From: Oscillospiraceae bacterium
GTDB taxonomy: Bacteria > Bacillota > Clostridia > Oscillospirales > CAG-272
Length of the DNA: 64,000 nt
NCBI GenBank assembly: GCA_015064735.1
Contig: SVRP01000007.1
Location: 1-64,000, forward strand
Direction of reading: 5' to 3'
The notes under the pieces are model-generated. The model saw nothing but the letters and a program-made list of their open reading frames with translations. It was not told the DNA's origin and did no database searches. Shown in pieces: positions 45,556-55,786 of the stretch; position 1 is the stretch's first letter; each line of letters opens with the position of its first letter. The position numbers were made by a program, and so were the translations under genes.

Positions 45556-46326
45556 ATGAAAAAAACATTGGCAATTTTGCTTGCTCTTCTCGCGGCAGCA
45601 TCGGTTACCCTCGCATCCTGTAATAACAAAAAGAAGCCCGTAGAAAACGGTGGCGGCTACTATGACGAGGAGGACGATACCTCCGACAGCTCCGATATCG
45701 GCGGTGGAAATTCCACCTCGGACGGCGGAAACAGCGGCACAATCGATATTCCCACCGACCCCAATGCAAATTATGTAGATAAGAATGACGTTATATACGC
45801 AGGTGTTGAGCTTAAGCTTCGCGCTACACCCAGCACCAGCGGAACTGCTGTAAAGACCGTTCCCTTCGGAACCAAGCTCAACAGATCCCAGTCCAACGGC
45901 ACGTGGGATAAGGTAACTCTTGACGGAGAAAGCACTGTTTACTACGTTCGTAACGAGTGGACGACTCCCAGCAACGCGAACTTCCAGTTCGAGGATTGCG
46001 AAGACTCCGCCGTTACCGTTAAGACCACTGACAGCAAGGTTCAGTTCTACCTTTCTCCCTTCGTTCATAATGACCTTCAGACCGCTCTCCAGAACGCATA
46101 CCTCGGAGACGGATTTAAGGCTTCCGACTTTACCGCAGGATACAATCTTACCAGAGTTGCAATGAACGGCGCTTGGGTTAAGGTAACCTTCACCGGAACA
46201 GTAAAGGGCAAGACTCTTGAGAACGCTACCTTCTATATTCAGGCAATGCATTTCACCAACGGACGTCTTACCGATCCCACCTTCCCCGGACAGGGCGGAA
46301 ACGATAACCCCGGCGGACTTGGCTAA
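45556..46326 (+). CDS. secreted lipoprotein with SH3-like domain
   Basis: The 256-residue protein has a lipoprotein signal (LASC, Cys22), an acidic/glycine-serine-rich linker (about 30-70), then a bacterial SH3-like domain (VELKLRATPSTSGTAVKTVP, WDKVTLDGESTVYYV, about 78-135) and a C-terminal domain of unknown type. SH3b domains often bind cell-wall peptides. A run of acidic residues follows the anchor. AAGGAG lies upstream. It is transcribed alone between its own promoter and a terminator. Confidence 0.82.
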   Translation: MKKTLAILLALLAAASVTLASCNNKKKPVENGGGYYDEEDDTSDSSDIGGGNSTSDGGNSGTIDIPTDPNANYVDKNDVIYAGVELKLRATPSTSGTAVKTVPFGTKLNRSQSNGTWDKVTLDGESTVYYVRNEWTTPSNANFQFEDCEDSAVTVKTTDSKVQFYLSPFVHNDLQTALQNAYLGDGFKASDFTAGYNLTRVAMNGAWVKVTFTGTVKGKTLENATFYIQAMHFTNGRLTDPTFPGQGGNDNPGGLG

Positions 46327-46347
46327 TATTTAATACATACTTACAAA

Positions 46348-46382
46348 ACAGCTTCAGGTAATTTCTTGAAGCTGTTCTTTTT
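46348..46382 (+). terminator. terminator after the SH3 lipoprotein gene
   Basis: ACAGCTTCA / TGAAGCTGT stem followed by TCTTTTT. Confidence 0.85.
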
Positions 46383-46407
46383 GCCACTACAAATAATTTC
46401 ATTTGTA

Positions 46408-46436
46408 TTGACAAAATTGTCTTGCAGTGATATAAT
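46408..46436 (+). promoter_or_regulatory. consensus sigma-A promoter of asnS
   Basis: TTGACA-N17-TATAAT, 37 bases before the start codon. Confidence 0.85.
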
Positions 46437-46472
46437 GGTTAAGATAATTATTTCAATATAGAGGAATAAATA

Positions 46473-47867
46473 ATGAAAAGAGATTTTGTTAAATCATTTT
46501 ACGAAAATCCCGAAGCCTTCGGCGGTAAGACCGTTACCGTGGGCGGATGGGTAAGAAATCTGCGTGATAGCAAGGCTTTCGGCTTTATCGACCTTAACGA
46601 CGGCTCATGCTTTAAGTCTGTTCAGGTAGTTTTCGAGCGCGACAAGGTAGATAATTACGACGAGATCGCTCACCAGAACGTAGGCGCGGCTCTTGTTGTT
46701 ACCGGTGTCATTGAGCTTACACCCGGTATGAAGCAGCCCTTTGAGCTCAAGGCTGCAAAGATAGAGGTTGAGGGTACGTCCACCCCCGAATATCCTCTCC
46801 AGCCAAAGAGACACACCGTTGAATTTCTCCGTGAACAGGCGTATCTGCGCCCCAGAACCAATCTTTTCTCTGCGGTATTCAGAGTAAGAAGCGAGGCAGC
46901 TTACGCTATTCACAGCTTCTTCCACGACAGAGGATTCGTTTACGTTCATACCCCCATAATTACTGCATCCGATGCGGAGGGCGCGGGAGAAATGTTCCGA
47001 GTTACCACTCTCGACATGGATAATCCCCCCAAGACAGAAAGCGGCGAGATCGACTATTCCCAGGATTTCTTCGGAAAGTCCGCAAACCTTACGGTTTCGG
47101 GTCAGCTTGAGGGAGAGACCTACGCATTGGCTTACGGAAAGATCTACACATTCGGTCCTACCTTCAGAGCAGAAAACTCCAACACTGCCCGTCATGCGGC
47201 GGAGTTCTGGATGATCGAGCCCGAAATTGCTTTCGCAGATCTTAACGACAATATGCAGCTTGCGTGGGATATGATACAGTACATCATTCGCCACGTTATG
47301 AAGAACTGCCGTCAGGAGCTTGAATTTTTCAACAGCTTCGTAGAAAAGGGGCTTCTCGCAAGACTTGAAACTCTTGCTAACAGCGAATACAAGAAGGTAA
47401 CCTACACCGAGGCAGTTGAACTCCTCAAAAAGAGCGGTGCGGACTTCAAGTATCCCGTTGAGTGGGGCATCGACCTTCAGACCGAGCATGAGCGCTATCT
47501 TACCGAGCAGGTATTCAAGTGTCCCGTATTCGTTATTGATTACCCCAAGGAAATCAAAGCATTCTATATGCGCCTCAACGACGACGGCAAGACGGTCGCC
47601 GCTATGGACCTTCTCGTTCCCGGCGTGGGTGAAATAATCGGAGGCTCCCAGCGTGAGGAGCGCATTGATATCCTCACTTCCCGCATGGAGGAATGCGGAC
47701 TTAAGGAGGAGGATTATTGGTGGTACACCAATCTACGTCGATTCGGCGGAACAAAGCACGCGGGCTACGGTCTCGGCTTTGAGCGTATCATTATGTACCT
47801 CACGGGCGTATCTAACATCAGAGACGTCCTTCCCTACCCCAGAACGGTCGGAAACGCTGAATATTAA
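46473..47867 (+). CDS. asnS: asparaginyl-tRNA synthetase
   Basis: The 464-residue class II synthetase charges tRNA-Asn. It has an N-terminal OB-fold anticodon-binding domain ([20 protein letters not shown], to about residue 100) and the catalytic domain with motif 1 near the [14 protein letters not shown] segment, motif 2 ([20 protein letters not shown]) and motif 3 ([15 protein letters not shown]). Length is as usual. GAGG lies ahead of the ATG. It is convergent with asnA, sharing a bidirectional terminator. Confidence 0.97.
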   Translation: MKRDFVKSFYENPEAFGGKTVTVGGWVRNLRDSKAFGFIDLNDGSCFKSVQVVFERDKVDNYDEIAHQNVGAALVVTGVIELTPGMKQPFELKAAKIEVEGTSTPEYPLQPKRHTVEFLREQAYLRPRTNLFSAVFRVRSEAAYAIHSFFHDRGFVYVHTPIITASDAEGAGEMFRVTTLDMDNPPKTESGEIDYSQDFFGKSANLTVSGQLEGETYALAYGKIYTFGPTFRAENSNTARHAAEFWMIEPEIAFADLNDNMQLAWDMIQYIIRHVMKNCRQELEFFNSFVEKGLLARLETLANSEYKKVTYTEAVELLKKSGADFKYPVEWGIDLQTEHERYLTEQVFKCPVFVIDYPKEIKAFYMRLNDDGKTVAAMDLLVPGVGEIIGGSQREERIDILTSRMEECGLKEEDYWWYTNLRRFGGTKHAGYGLGFERIIMYLTGVSNIRDVLPYPRTVGNAEY

Positions 47868-47879
47868 ATAAAGCAAAAT

Positions 47880-47920
47880 GAGGCTGAGTCAAATTTGCGT
47901 TTGACTCAGCCTCATTTTTA
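47880..47920. terminator. bidirectional terminator between asnS and asnA
   Basis: GAGGCTGAGTCAAA / TTTGACTCAGCCTC perfect 14-bp arms with a T-run after them on the plus strand. Confidence 0.9.
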
Positions 47921-47925
47921 AGTTT

Positions 47926-48933
47926 TTAAAGCAGCGTTATTCCGTTCTTTTCGCACTCGGAAACCGTAATTTCATCCCAGATACTCGACTGAACCTCGCC
48001 AATATGAGCGCAGCCAATCATAAGCATACAAAGTCTTGACTGACCGATACCGCCTCCTATTGTAAGGGGAAGCTCGTTATTCAAGAGCATCTTATGGAAA
48101 GGAAGCTCTCGGCGGTCGTTGCAGCCCGAGATTGTAAGCTGACGGTCAAGGGATTCGGCATCAACGCGTATACCCATAGAGGAAAGCTCAAGAGCGCGGC
48201 CGAGAAGCTCATCCCAGAAGAACAGGTCTCCGTTAAGCTCCCAGTCGTCGTAGTCGGGAGCGCGTCCGTCGTGAGGCTTGCCCGAGCGGAGCTTTTTGCC
48301 TATCTGCATAATAAATGCGGTCTTGTGTATCTTAAGGAATTCTCTTTCTCTTTCGCTGCCCGTAAGCTCGGGATAAAGGTCCTCAAGTTCCTGAGAGGTT
48401 ATAAAGGTTACCTCTCTCTTAAGCTCAGTCTTAAGCTGAGGATAATTTACCTTAAGACGGTCGTAAGTATTGCATATAGCGTCAACAATAGCGGTTACGG
48501 TACTCTTAAGATAGTCGAGAGTTCTCGTTTCCCTTGTGATTATCTTCTCCCAGTCCCACTGGTCAACGTAGATAGAGTGTACGTTGTCAAGCTCCTCGTC
48601 TCGCCTTATTGCGTTCATGTCGGTATAAAGTCCGTTGCCTACGGCAAAATCGTATCTCTTAAGAGCAAGACGCTTCCATTTTGCAAGAGAGTGGACCACG
48701 TGCGCATTTGCGCCTACCGCAGGAATATCAAAGGAAACGGGGCGCTCGTATCCGTTGAGGTTATCATTAAGTCCCGAATCCTCGCGAACGAAAAGGGGAG
48801 CTGAAACCCTCTTAAGATTAAGCGCGGAGGAAAGCTCCGCCTCAAATATCTGCTTGATCTTCGCTATTGCTCTTTGCTTGTTGTATTCGTCCAGAGACGG
48901 CTTGTACCCCTCGGGTATATATATCTTGTTCAT
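47926..48933 (-). CDS. asnA: aspartate-ammonia ligase (asparagine synthetase A)
   Basis: The 335-residue enzyme makes asparagine from aspartate, ammonia and ATP. It resembles class II tRNA synthetases in fold; characteristic pieces are VREDSGLNDNLNGYERPVSF near the start, VHSIYVDQWDWEKII and the C-terminal TIGGGIGQSRLCMLMIG. Length matches the family. GAAAGGAG precedes the ATG. It lies back to back at the 3' side of asnS, so asparagine synthesis and charging genes are neighbours although separately transcribed. Confidence 0.97.
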   Translation of the reverse strand: MNKIYIPEGYKPSLDEYNKQRAIAKIKQIFEAELSSALNLKRVSAPLFVREDSGLNDNLNGYERPVSFDIPAVGANAHVVHSLAKWKRLALKRYDFAVGNGLYTDMNAIRRDEELDNVHSIYVDQWDWEKIITRETRTLDYLKSTVTAIVDAICNTYDRLKVNYPQLKTELKREVTFITSQELEDLYPELTGSEREREFLKIHKTAFIMQIGKKLRSGKPHDGRAPDYDDWELNGDLFFWDELLGRALELSSMGIRVDAESLDRQLTISGCNDRRELPFHKMLLNNELPLTIGGGIGQSRLCMLMIGCAHIGEVQSSIWDEITVSECEKNGITLL

Positions 48934-49041
48934 GTCAAAACTCCTTTCGAGCTTTAGTTATCTCATCATTTTATCATTATACTATAAAAGAGAAATAAAG
49001 TCAACTGTTTTTTTATTCGGGCATATTATTTGCGTTTTTTA

Positions 49042-49070
49042 TTGAAATGCCTATTTATTTATGATATAAT
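49042..49070 (+). promoter_or_regulatory. promoter of the PHP/SDR/radical SAM gene group
   Basis: TTGAAA-N17-TATAAT, 36 bases upstream of the start codon. Confidence 0.8.
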
Positions 49071-49106
49071 GGATACATAAGAATTCAATTCGTTTTGGAA
49101 GCAATT

Positions 49107-50144
49107 ATGAAAAAGCATCTTCTCCCCGAAAAAGGAAACTTTTACAAAGCAAATCTTCACTGCCATTCCACCATTTCCGACGGAAAATGGACGGTTGAGG
49201 AAATAAAGAAAAATTATATGGCGGAGGGCTACTCTATCATTGCCTACACAGATCACCATGTTTTTGTAACTCATAACGATCTGACAGATGATAAATTTCT
49301 TGCCCTCAACGGATATGAGATAAATTTCGATCAAAAGTTGGACACGGATATGGACAAAAAGGTTGCCGGAAGACTCAAAAAAACCTGCCACCTTTGTCTC
49401 ATCGCAACCGACAAAAACAGAAAGGTACAGAAAATAGTCTACAAGACCCGTTATTTAGAGGATAAAGCCGATCTTTTCTGTCTTGAAGAGGGTTATGAGA
49501 TAAGACAGCTCGAATACAACCCCGAAGTTATCAACAAAACAATGAAAGAAGCAAAGGATGACGGCTTCTATATCACATACAATCACCCGGTTTGGTCACT
49601 TGAAAGCAAGGATGAATACTGCAGCTATCACGGAATGAACGCCATGGAAATGGTTAATTACGGCTCTCTCTGCGTAGGTCTTGACGAGCATAACAGCATC
49701 GTCTATGACGATATGCTCCGCGGCGGCGAGCGCATTTTCTGCGTTGCTACAGACGACAACCATGACTCTCACCCCATCGGAACGCCCAAAAACGACTCCT
49801 TTGGTGGATTTACCGTCATAAAAGCGGATGCTCTTGAATACGAGAAAATAATGTCCGCTTTGGAAAAGGGGGATTTCTACGCTTCCGAGGCTCCCGAAAT
49901 ACATGAGCTTTGGTACGAGGATGGAAGGGTCGGAATCACCACCTCGGAGGCCGTGCAAATATCCTTTACCACAGGAACAAGACGCTCAAGAGTTGAATTT
50001 GCCGAAAAGGGCGAAATTATTACGGAAGCATCCTTTGAGCTTCAGCCCTCCGACGTGTATTTCCGTATTACAGTCAGGGATTGCAACGGCAAGGAAGCAT
50101 ATACAAACGCTTATTTTCTCGACAAGCTTCCGATTGAGCAATAA
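49107..50144 (+). CDS. PHP-domain phosphoesterase-like protein
   Basis: The 345-residue protein has the metal-binding PHP motifs: ANLHCHSTISDG, IIAYTDHHVF, the YNHPVWS segment and CVATDDNHDSHP. Such proteins are metal-dependent phosphoesterases or hydrolases; the C-terminal 80 residues look like a beta domain. No signal peptide. GGAAG lies ahead of the ATG at 49107. It is followed 24 bases later by the SDR gene. Confidence 0.85.
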   Translation: MKKHLLPEKGNFYKANLHCHSTISDGKWTVEEIKKNYMAEGYSIIAYTDHHVFVTHNDLTDDKFLALNGYEINFDQKLDTDMDKKVAGRLKKTCHLCLIATDKNRKVQKIVYKTRYLEDKADLFCLEEGYEIRQLEYNPEVINKTMKEAKDDGFYITYNHPVWSLESKDEYCSYHGMNAMEMVNYGSLCVGLDEHNSIVYDDMLRGGERIFCVATDDNHDSHPIGTPKNDSFGGFTVIKADALEYEKIMSALEKGDFYASEAPEIHELWYEDGRVGITTSEAVQISFTTGTRRSRVEFAEKGEIITEASFELQPSDVYFRITVRDCNGKEAYTNAYFLDKLPIEQ

Positions 50145-50168
50145 TATCAATAATAATTCGGAGCGGAT

Positions 50169-51041
50169 ATGAAAACGACTACGTGGCTGAAAAAGAATAC
50201 CTGTTCACTTGAGCAAAGGACCGTCGCCATAAGCGGCTCCACGGGAGGTATCGGCAGAGAGCTTTGCTCTTATATTGCCGCTCTTGGAGCATCTCTCGTT
50301 CTTATTGACAGAAACCGCAAAAAGAGCGAGGCGCTCAAGGACGAGCTTGTATGCCGTTATCCCGACCTTTCGGTAACTCTCCTTACTGCCGACATGTCCG
50401 ATCCGCATTCGGTGGATGAGGCTATTGAGGAGCTCAAGGAGCTTCCCATAGACGTACTTATCTGCAATGCGGGAGCCTACAGTATACCGAGATATAAGTG
50501 TGAAAACGGTTACGACAACGTATTTCAGATAAATTTCGTATCTCCCTACACCATTGTCCGAAGGCTTCTTCCAAACTTGAGAGAACGGAACGGAAAGGTA
50601 GTAGTCGTAGGCAGTATTGCTCATAACTACTCAAAGTCCGACCCGAACGACGTGGATTTTTCGACCCGCAAAAAATCCTCGCTTGTTTACGGAAATTCAA
50701 AGAGATACCTTATGTTCACCCTCAGTGAGCTTTTCAAGAACGAGCTTGAGGTCGGTTTCGCAATCACGCATCCGGGCATCACGTTTACGGGAATTACCTC
50801 CCATTACCCAAAGCTGCTCTTTGCCATTATAAAGCACCCCATGAAGATAGTTTTCCCTCATCCCCGACGGGCATGTCTTTCGGTGCTTCTCGGTGTATTC
50901 GAGAACACGCAAGGCAGCGAATGGATAGGTCCGAGATTTTTCAATATATGGGGAATCCCAAAAAAGAAAAAGCTCCGCACAGTAAAGTCGGAGGAGCTTG
51001 AATACTTTGCAAAATGGAACGAGGACAAAACCAATGCTTAA
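50169..51041 (+). CDS. short-chain dehydrogenase/reductase (SDR)
   Basis: The 290-residue protein has the NAD(P)-binding AISGSTGGIGRELCSYI motif, DVLICNAGAY, and the catalytic SerYxxxK set with VVGSIAH and YGNSKRYLM. Substrate unknown. GGAGCGG lies upstream of the ATG. Its last 8 bases overlap the start of the radical SAM gene, so the two are translationally coupled. Confidence 0.88.
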   Translation: MKTTTWLKKNTCSLEQRTVAISGSTGGIGRELCSYIAALGASLVLIDRNRKKSEALKDELVCRYPDLSVTLLTADMSDPHSVDEAIEELKELPIDVLICNAGAYSIPRYKCENGYDNVFQINFVSPYTIVRRLLPNLRERNGKVVVVGSIAHNYSKSDPNDVDFSTRKKSSLVYGNSKRYLMFTLSELFKNELEVGFAITHPGITFTGITSHYPKLLFAIIKHPMKIVFPHPRRACLSVLLGVFENTQGSEWIGPRFFNIWGIPKKKKLRTVKSEELEYFAKWNEDKTNA

Positions 51042-51873
51042 AAAGGCCTATCTTGAAATAAGTAACAGCTGTAATCTTTCGTGCAGCTTTTGCCACAAGA
51101 CCAAAAGAGAGCTGCGTTTTATGTCAGAGGAGGAATTTACTCGCGCCGCAAACGAGCTTCGCAAGCACACCGAATATCTGTATTTCCACCTTATGGGCGA
51201 GCCACTGCTCCACCCTCTTTTGGAAAGATTTCTTGATATTGCTTACACCCTCGGCTTCAAGGTTATACTGACCACCAACGGTACTCTTCTGAAAAGGAAA
51301 AGGGATATTCTCCTTTCCGCAGGGGCTCTGCACAAGGTCAGCATTTCACTTCACTCTTTTGAAGCCAACGAAAGCTCGGTCTCTATGGACGAGTATCTTA
51401 CAGATTGTCTTGAATTTTGCCGCGATGCTTCCGAAAAGGGTATCATTTCGGTCATGCGCCTATGGAATATCGGCGGACAAAACGGTAAAAATGAAAAAAT
51501 TCTCAAGAAAATTGAAGATTTTTTCGGAAGCTCATGGGGCGAGGTCTACAGCGGATATAAAATAAAAGACCGCCTATTCTTGGAATGGGGTGAAAAATTC
51601 GATTGGCCCGATATAGACGCGGATTTTATTTCTTCCAATCACTCTTGCTACGGGCTTCGGGATCAGATCGGTGTGCTTTCGGACGGAAGTGTAGTTCCCT
51701 GCTGTCTTGATGCAGACGGAGCTATTACTCTCGGTAACATTTTCGAGAGCAGTCTTGACGAAATACTTTCCTCAAAAAAAGCAACCGATTTAAAAAAATC
51801 CTTTGAAAACCGCAATATAACCGAGCCCTTATGTACACGCTGCGGCTTTGCCGCAATGAAATTTTCCAAATAA
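51034..51873 (+). CDS. radical SAM/SPASM-type protein
   Basis: The 279-residue protein has the radical SAM cluster motif EISNSCNLSCSFCHKTKR (Cys13, 17, 20), a GEPLLHP segment and a C-terminal cysteine cluster of SPASM/twitch type (VVPCCLDADG and EPLCTRCGF). Such proteins modify peptides or other substrates; the target is not evident. The ATG at 51034 overlaps the SDR stop and has GAGGA 8 bases upstream. It is followed 50 bases later by the secreted peptidase gene. Confidence 0.82.
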   Translation: MLKKAYLEISNSCNLSCSFCHKTKRELRFMSEEEFTRAANELRKHTEYLYFHLMGEPLLHPLLERFLDIAYTLGFKVILTTNGTLLKRKRDILLSAGALHKVSISLHSFEANESSVSMDEYLTDCLEFCRDASEKGIISVMRLWNIGGQNGKNEKILKKIEDFFGSSWGEVYSGYKIKDRLFLEWGEKFDWPDIDADFISSNHSCYGLRDQIGVLSDGSVVPCCLDADGAITLGNIFESSLDEILSSKKATDLKKSFENRNITEPLCTRCGFAAMKFSK

Positions 51874-51923
51874 ACGAACCGTAATAATATAGCTTTTATA
51901 AAATACAAACGTAAGGATATACT

Positions 51924-54080
51924 ATGATGAAGAAAAAATACATCGCCTCCCTTTTGGCTGTCCTGATGCTTCTGTGTCCCATTTTGGGAGCATTTAATGT
52001 CAGTGTCTCTGCCGCTTCTTCTGCAACCGAGTCCACGTCGGCTGTATCGATTCCCACAGCCTATAACAATAACCCCAATGACGTTCTGTATTCCACTTCG
52101 GTAAAAAGCCAGCAGCCTTACGGTCTTTGCTGGGCATTTGCCGCAGTAGCCTGCGCCGAAGCAGATGCAATAAAGAATCACGGAGCGTCGGCCGACAGCA
52201 TTGATCTGTCCGAATGGCATCTTGCTTATTTCTCCTATTACGGAAAAAGAGAGGGTACCGGCGACAGCATAACCGTGTCTGGTCCAAATAAATATTACGA
52301 CGTCGGCGGCTTCAATATGCTCCCCACACTCACTCTGTCAAACGGCATAGGATTTGCAGATGAAAGTGTTGCTCCCATGTCTCAAATGGGCGCGGCGGGA
52401 GGAGTTCTTGACCACTCGCTGATGTACGAGCGCTCATACAGTATAAAGAACACCTATCAGCTCGATATTAAATCAGACCCCGAGGGTGTCAAGGCGGCAA
52501 TAATGGAGTACGGAGCAGCTCTTGTTTCATACTACGGCGACGAGAGCTTTCTTCGCAAGCCTTCCTATGCTCAATACTGCCCCGATCCATCGTACACAGC
52601 GGATCATGCAGTAACCGTAGTGGGCTGGGATGATAATTACAGCAAATACAATTTCGGAATTACCAACACACCCTCACGCAACGGCGCATGGCTCATAAAA
52701 AACAGCTGGGGAGACGATTGGGGGCTTGGCGGATATTTCTGGCTCTCATATGAGGATGCGACCCTTGAGGGCGGAACGGTTTACGACGTAGTTCCCGAAT
52801 CCGAGGATGATAGCATAATTAACTCCCACGACGGCGGTATCTCCCTTCAGTATATAGGCGGAAACAAAAGCAACACCGTGGCGAACGTTTTCACCGTAAG
52901 CTCTGATCAGCTGCTGAGCGCGGTAAGCGTCTGCGTATTCAACGGCGAGACCGACAACAGCTACTATATAACCGTCTACAAGGGATACAGCAGTAATAAC
53001 GGCAAAATAGACGTAGGTAAATCTGTTTACACATCGTCGGGTGTATTCCATGAGGGACTTAACACCATTGAGCTTAATGAGCCTATTCCCATATATAAGG
53101 GCGAAAACTTCGTTGTAGCCGTAAGCACGGGAGCCGACCTCATGATCGACGGTGCAAGCAAATCCCAGATCGCAGAATCCACCTATATGGTATCCAGTGC
53201 CTCGGCGAAGGAAGGTCAGACTCTCTACCGCAACGAGGGAAGGAATTGGATGGATATTGCCGTAGCATCAAGCGAGCCATGGAATGCAAGAATCAAAGCA
53301 TACACGAAAATTGTAGAAAAGAAAACACCGCTTATAATTACCCCGCCCGCTTCTCCGTCTGTTATTTACGGACAGTCCGCAGGTAGCGCAAGTATATCGG
53401 GAAGCCTGGTCATTGACCCCGAAACCAATACACCCATATCGGGAAAATGGATTCCCGAGGATTCCGCGAAAATTCCGAAAAACGGAGAAGCCGTGGAGCT
53501 TATATTTAAACCCGACAAGGATATTTATTACAACGAAACAAGCTGTACGGTAATATATTCGGTGTCCGAGGCTAATCTTATTCTGCCTTTGCCTGATAGC
53601 TCCGAAGCTTATTTTTACTCGGTAGTGGCAGGAAGCAAATTCACTCTCGACCTTAATCTGCTCAACCCTCACAATGAAGAGCTTGAGGGTATCTCCAACT
53701 ATATTATGTACTATCAAACAGACGGTGGAGAAAAAATCCCCGCTGACGGACATTCATTTGACATTCCCGAGGATGCCGTAGGAAAAACAATTACGGTATC
53801 GGTTGAATTCGACGGAATTGAGGGTCAGTATTCGGCGGTAACACACACCTTTGATCTTAGTGTGGTAAGCTTTGAGAATGCCCCCCAAAAGCCGTTATCG
53901 CCTGTTCCCGAGGGCAGCGGAACAGTTACTCCCCCAAACCTCTCGGTATACTCGCCCCAAAAGGAAGAGTTTAAAATAACCTCTGAAAAGGCGGTTCCTC
54001 TTGCTATTGTAGGCTTTGCTTTTATCTTTGTGTTCGTATTTCCCCTTATAATGAAAATTGTCTATAAGAACAAAAAATAA
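51924..54080 (+). CDS. secreted, membrane-anchored C1 (papain-like) peptidase
   Basis: The 718-residue protein begins with a signal peptide (KYIASLLAVLMLLCPILGAF). The C1 peptidase domain has Cys69 in QQPYGLCWAFAA, His228 in TADHAVTVVGWDDNY and Asn260 in WLIKNSWGDDWG. It is followed by a beta-rich (lectin-like/Ig-like) segment to about 640 and a C-terminal membrane helix (VPLAIVGFAFIFVFVFPLIM) with a basic tail. It would act at the cell surface. The domain order matches the 'lectin-like plus C1 peptidase' proteins of gut Clostridia. Confidence 0.9.
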   Translation: MMKKKYIASLLAVLMLLCPILGAFNVSVSAASSATESTSAVSIPTAYNNNPNDVLYSTSVKSQQPYGLCWAFAAVACAEADAIKNHGASADSIDLSEWHLAYFSYYGKREGTGDSITVSGPNKYYDVGGFNMLPTLTLSNGIGFADESVAPMSQMGAAGGVLDHSLMYERSYSIKNTYQLDIKSDPEGVKAAIMEYGAALVSYYGDESFLRKPSYAQYCPDPSYTADHAVTVVGWDDNYSKYNFGITNTPSRNGAWLIKNSWGDDWGLGGYFWLSYEDATLEGGTVYDVVPESEDDSIINSHDGGISLQYIGGNKSNTVANVFTVSSDQLLSAVSVCVFNGETDNSYYITVYKGYSSNNGKIDVGKSVYTSSGVFHEGLNTIELNEPIPIYKGENFVVAVSTGADLMIDGASKSQIAESTYMVSSASAKEGQTLYRNEGRNWMDIAVASSEPWNARIKAYTKIVEKKTPLIITPPASPSVIYGQSAGSASISGSLVIDPETNTPISGKWIPEDSAKIPKNGEAVELIFKPDKDIYYNETSCTVIYSVSEANLILPLPDSSEAYFYSVVAGSKFTLDLNLLNPHNEELEGISNYIMYYQTDGGEKIPADGHSFDIPEDAVGKTITVSVEFDGIEGQYSAVTHTFDLSVVSFENAPQKPLSPVPEGSGTVTPPNLSVYSPQKEEFKITSEKAVPLAIVGFAFIFVFVFPLIMKIVYKNKK

Positions 54081-54082
54081 AT

Positions 54083-54143
54083 AAAAGGCTGAGTCTTTGA
54101 AGTGAATCCCATTTAGTTCACTTCACTTTGACTCAGCCTTTTA
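54083..54143. terminator. bidirectional terminator between the peptidase gene and guaB
   Basis: AAAAGGCTGAGTC / GACTCAGCCTTTT arms enclosing a second inverted repeat (GAAGTGAA / TTCACTTC). Confidence 0.88.
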
Positions 54144-54155
54144 TGTTTAAAGGTC

Positions 54156-55655
54156 TTAGTTATTGTTATTATTCTTTACCACAACGTCGTGAGCGCCGCC
54201 CTCAACGATAGATACAGAGCTTACGAGTGTAAGCTTTGCCTTTTCCTGAAGCTCGGGGATAGAAAGCGCGCCGCAGTTGCACATGGTAGACTTGATCTTA
54301 GACAGGGTTATCGCAAGGTTATCATGGAGAGAACCGGCATAGGGAACGTAGCTGTCTACACCCTCGACGAAGGAGAGCTTCTTTGCTCCACCCATGTCGT
54401 ATCTCTGCCAGTTACGCGCTCTTGCGCTTCCCTCGCCCCAGTATTCCTTCATGTAGTTACCATTTACGAGAACCTTCTGTGTGGGGCTTTCGTCAAATCT
54501 TGCAAAGTATCTGCCGAGCATACAGAAATCTGCACCCATAGCAAGAGCGAGGGTGATGTGATAGTCGTGAACGATACCGCCGTCAGAGCAGATCGGAATG
54601 TACACGCCGTGCTTCTTGTAGTACTCGTCGCGCGCCTTTGCAACCTCGATAACCGCGGTTGCCTGTCCGCGTCCTATTCCCTTGGTCTCTCTGGTTATAC
54701 AGATAGAACCGCCGCCGATACCGATCTTTATAAAGTCTGCGCCTGCATCGGCAAGGAAGTTAAAGCCTTCAGCGTCAACTACGTTACCCGCGCCTACCTT
54801 TACGGTGTCGCCATACTTTTCTCTTATCCACTTAATGGTTCTGGACTGCCATTCGGAGAAGCCCTCGGAGGAGTCTATGCAAAGAACGTCAGCGCCTGCC
54901 TCAACAAGAGCGGGAACTCTTTCCTCGTAGTCTCTTGTATTGATACCCGCGCCTACGATATATCTTTTCTGTCCGTCAAGAAGCTCATCGGGATTCTGCT
55001 TGTGCTGCTCATAGTCCTTTCTGAATACGAAAGCAACGAGGTGGTCGTTCTCATCAATGATGGGAAGCGAATTGAGTCTGTGCTCCCAGATTATGTCGTT
55101 TGCCTGAGCGAGCGTTGTACCCTCTCTTGCATAGATAAGCTTATCGAAGGGAGTCATAAAGGACTCAACCTTTTCGTCGCCCGTCATTCTCGTAACTCTG
55201 TAATCACGGGAGGAAACGATTCCAAGAAGCTTTCCGTGAGCTGTTCCGTCATCGGTAACGGCAATGGTGGAATGTCCGTTCTGCTCCTTAAGAGAAATAA
55301 CCTCGTTCAAGGTCTGGTCGGGCTTGATATTGGAATCGGAGGTTACAAAGCCTGCCTTATAAGTCTTTACCTTACGTATCATATCAGCCTGCTGCTGAAC
55401 AGTCTGTGAGCCGTAAATAAAGGAAACGCCACCCTCTTTCGCAAGAGCTATTGCCATAGTATCGTTAGACACCGACTGCATGATAGCAGAGATAAGCGGG
55501 ATAGTCATAGTGATAGCGGGCTTTTCTCCCTTCTTGAATTTCACCAAGGGAGTATTGAGAGACACCTTGTTAGGTATACACTCCGCACTGGAATATCCGG
55601 GAACGAGAAGATACTCGCTAAAGGTATGTGAAGGGGTTTCATAATAATATGCCAT
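54156..55655 (-). CDS. guaB: IMP dehydrogenase
   Basis: The 499-residue enzyme oxidises IMP to XMP, the first step to GMP. The catalytic loop [20 protein letters not shown] carries the active-site Cys, [20 protein letters not shown] forms the phosphate site, and two CBS domains (about 95-215) interrupt the barrel. The C-terminus ends in an asparagine run (NNNNN). The upstream 55656-55786 interval holds its AT-rich promoter region and no gene. Confidence 0.95.
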   Translation of the reverse strand: MAYYYETPSHTFSEYLLVPGYSSAECIPNKVSLNTPLVKFKKGEKPAITMTIPLISAIMQSVSNDTMAIALAKEGGVSFIYGSQTVQQQADMIRKVKTYKAGFVTSDSNIKPDQTLNEVISLKEQNGHSTIAVTDDGTAHGKLLGIVSSRDYRVTRMTGDEKVESFMTPFDKLIYAREGTTLAQANDIIWEHRLNSLPIIDENDHLVAFVFRKDYEQHKQNPDELLDGQKRYIVGAGINTRDYEERVPALVEAGADVLCIDSSEGFSEWQSRTIKWIREKYGDTVKVGAGNVVDAEGFNFLADAGADFIKIGIGGGSICITRETKGIGRGQATAVIEVAKARDEYYKKHGVYIPICSDGGIVHDYHITLALAMGADFCMLGRYFARFDESPTQKVLVNGNYMKEYWGEGSARARNWQRYDMGGAKKLSFVEGVDSYVPYAGSLHDNLAITLSKIKSTMCNCGALSIPELQEKAKLTLVSSVSIVEGGAHDVVVKNNNNN

Positions 55656-55786
55656 AATGACCTCCGAAAATTATAGTATATAAAATATTACTGAACATTA
55701 TAACACACTTTTATTGTAAAATCAAGATTTTTTTTATTTTTTTAAATTATAAATTTACGAAATTTGTCGCTTTGTTCCGCATTTTT

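Noticed and set aside
54189-55409. 406-codon plus-strand reading frame opposite guaB
   Set aside because: Antisense shadow caused by the codon bias of guaB; guaB itself is unambiguous.
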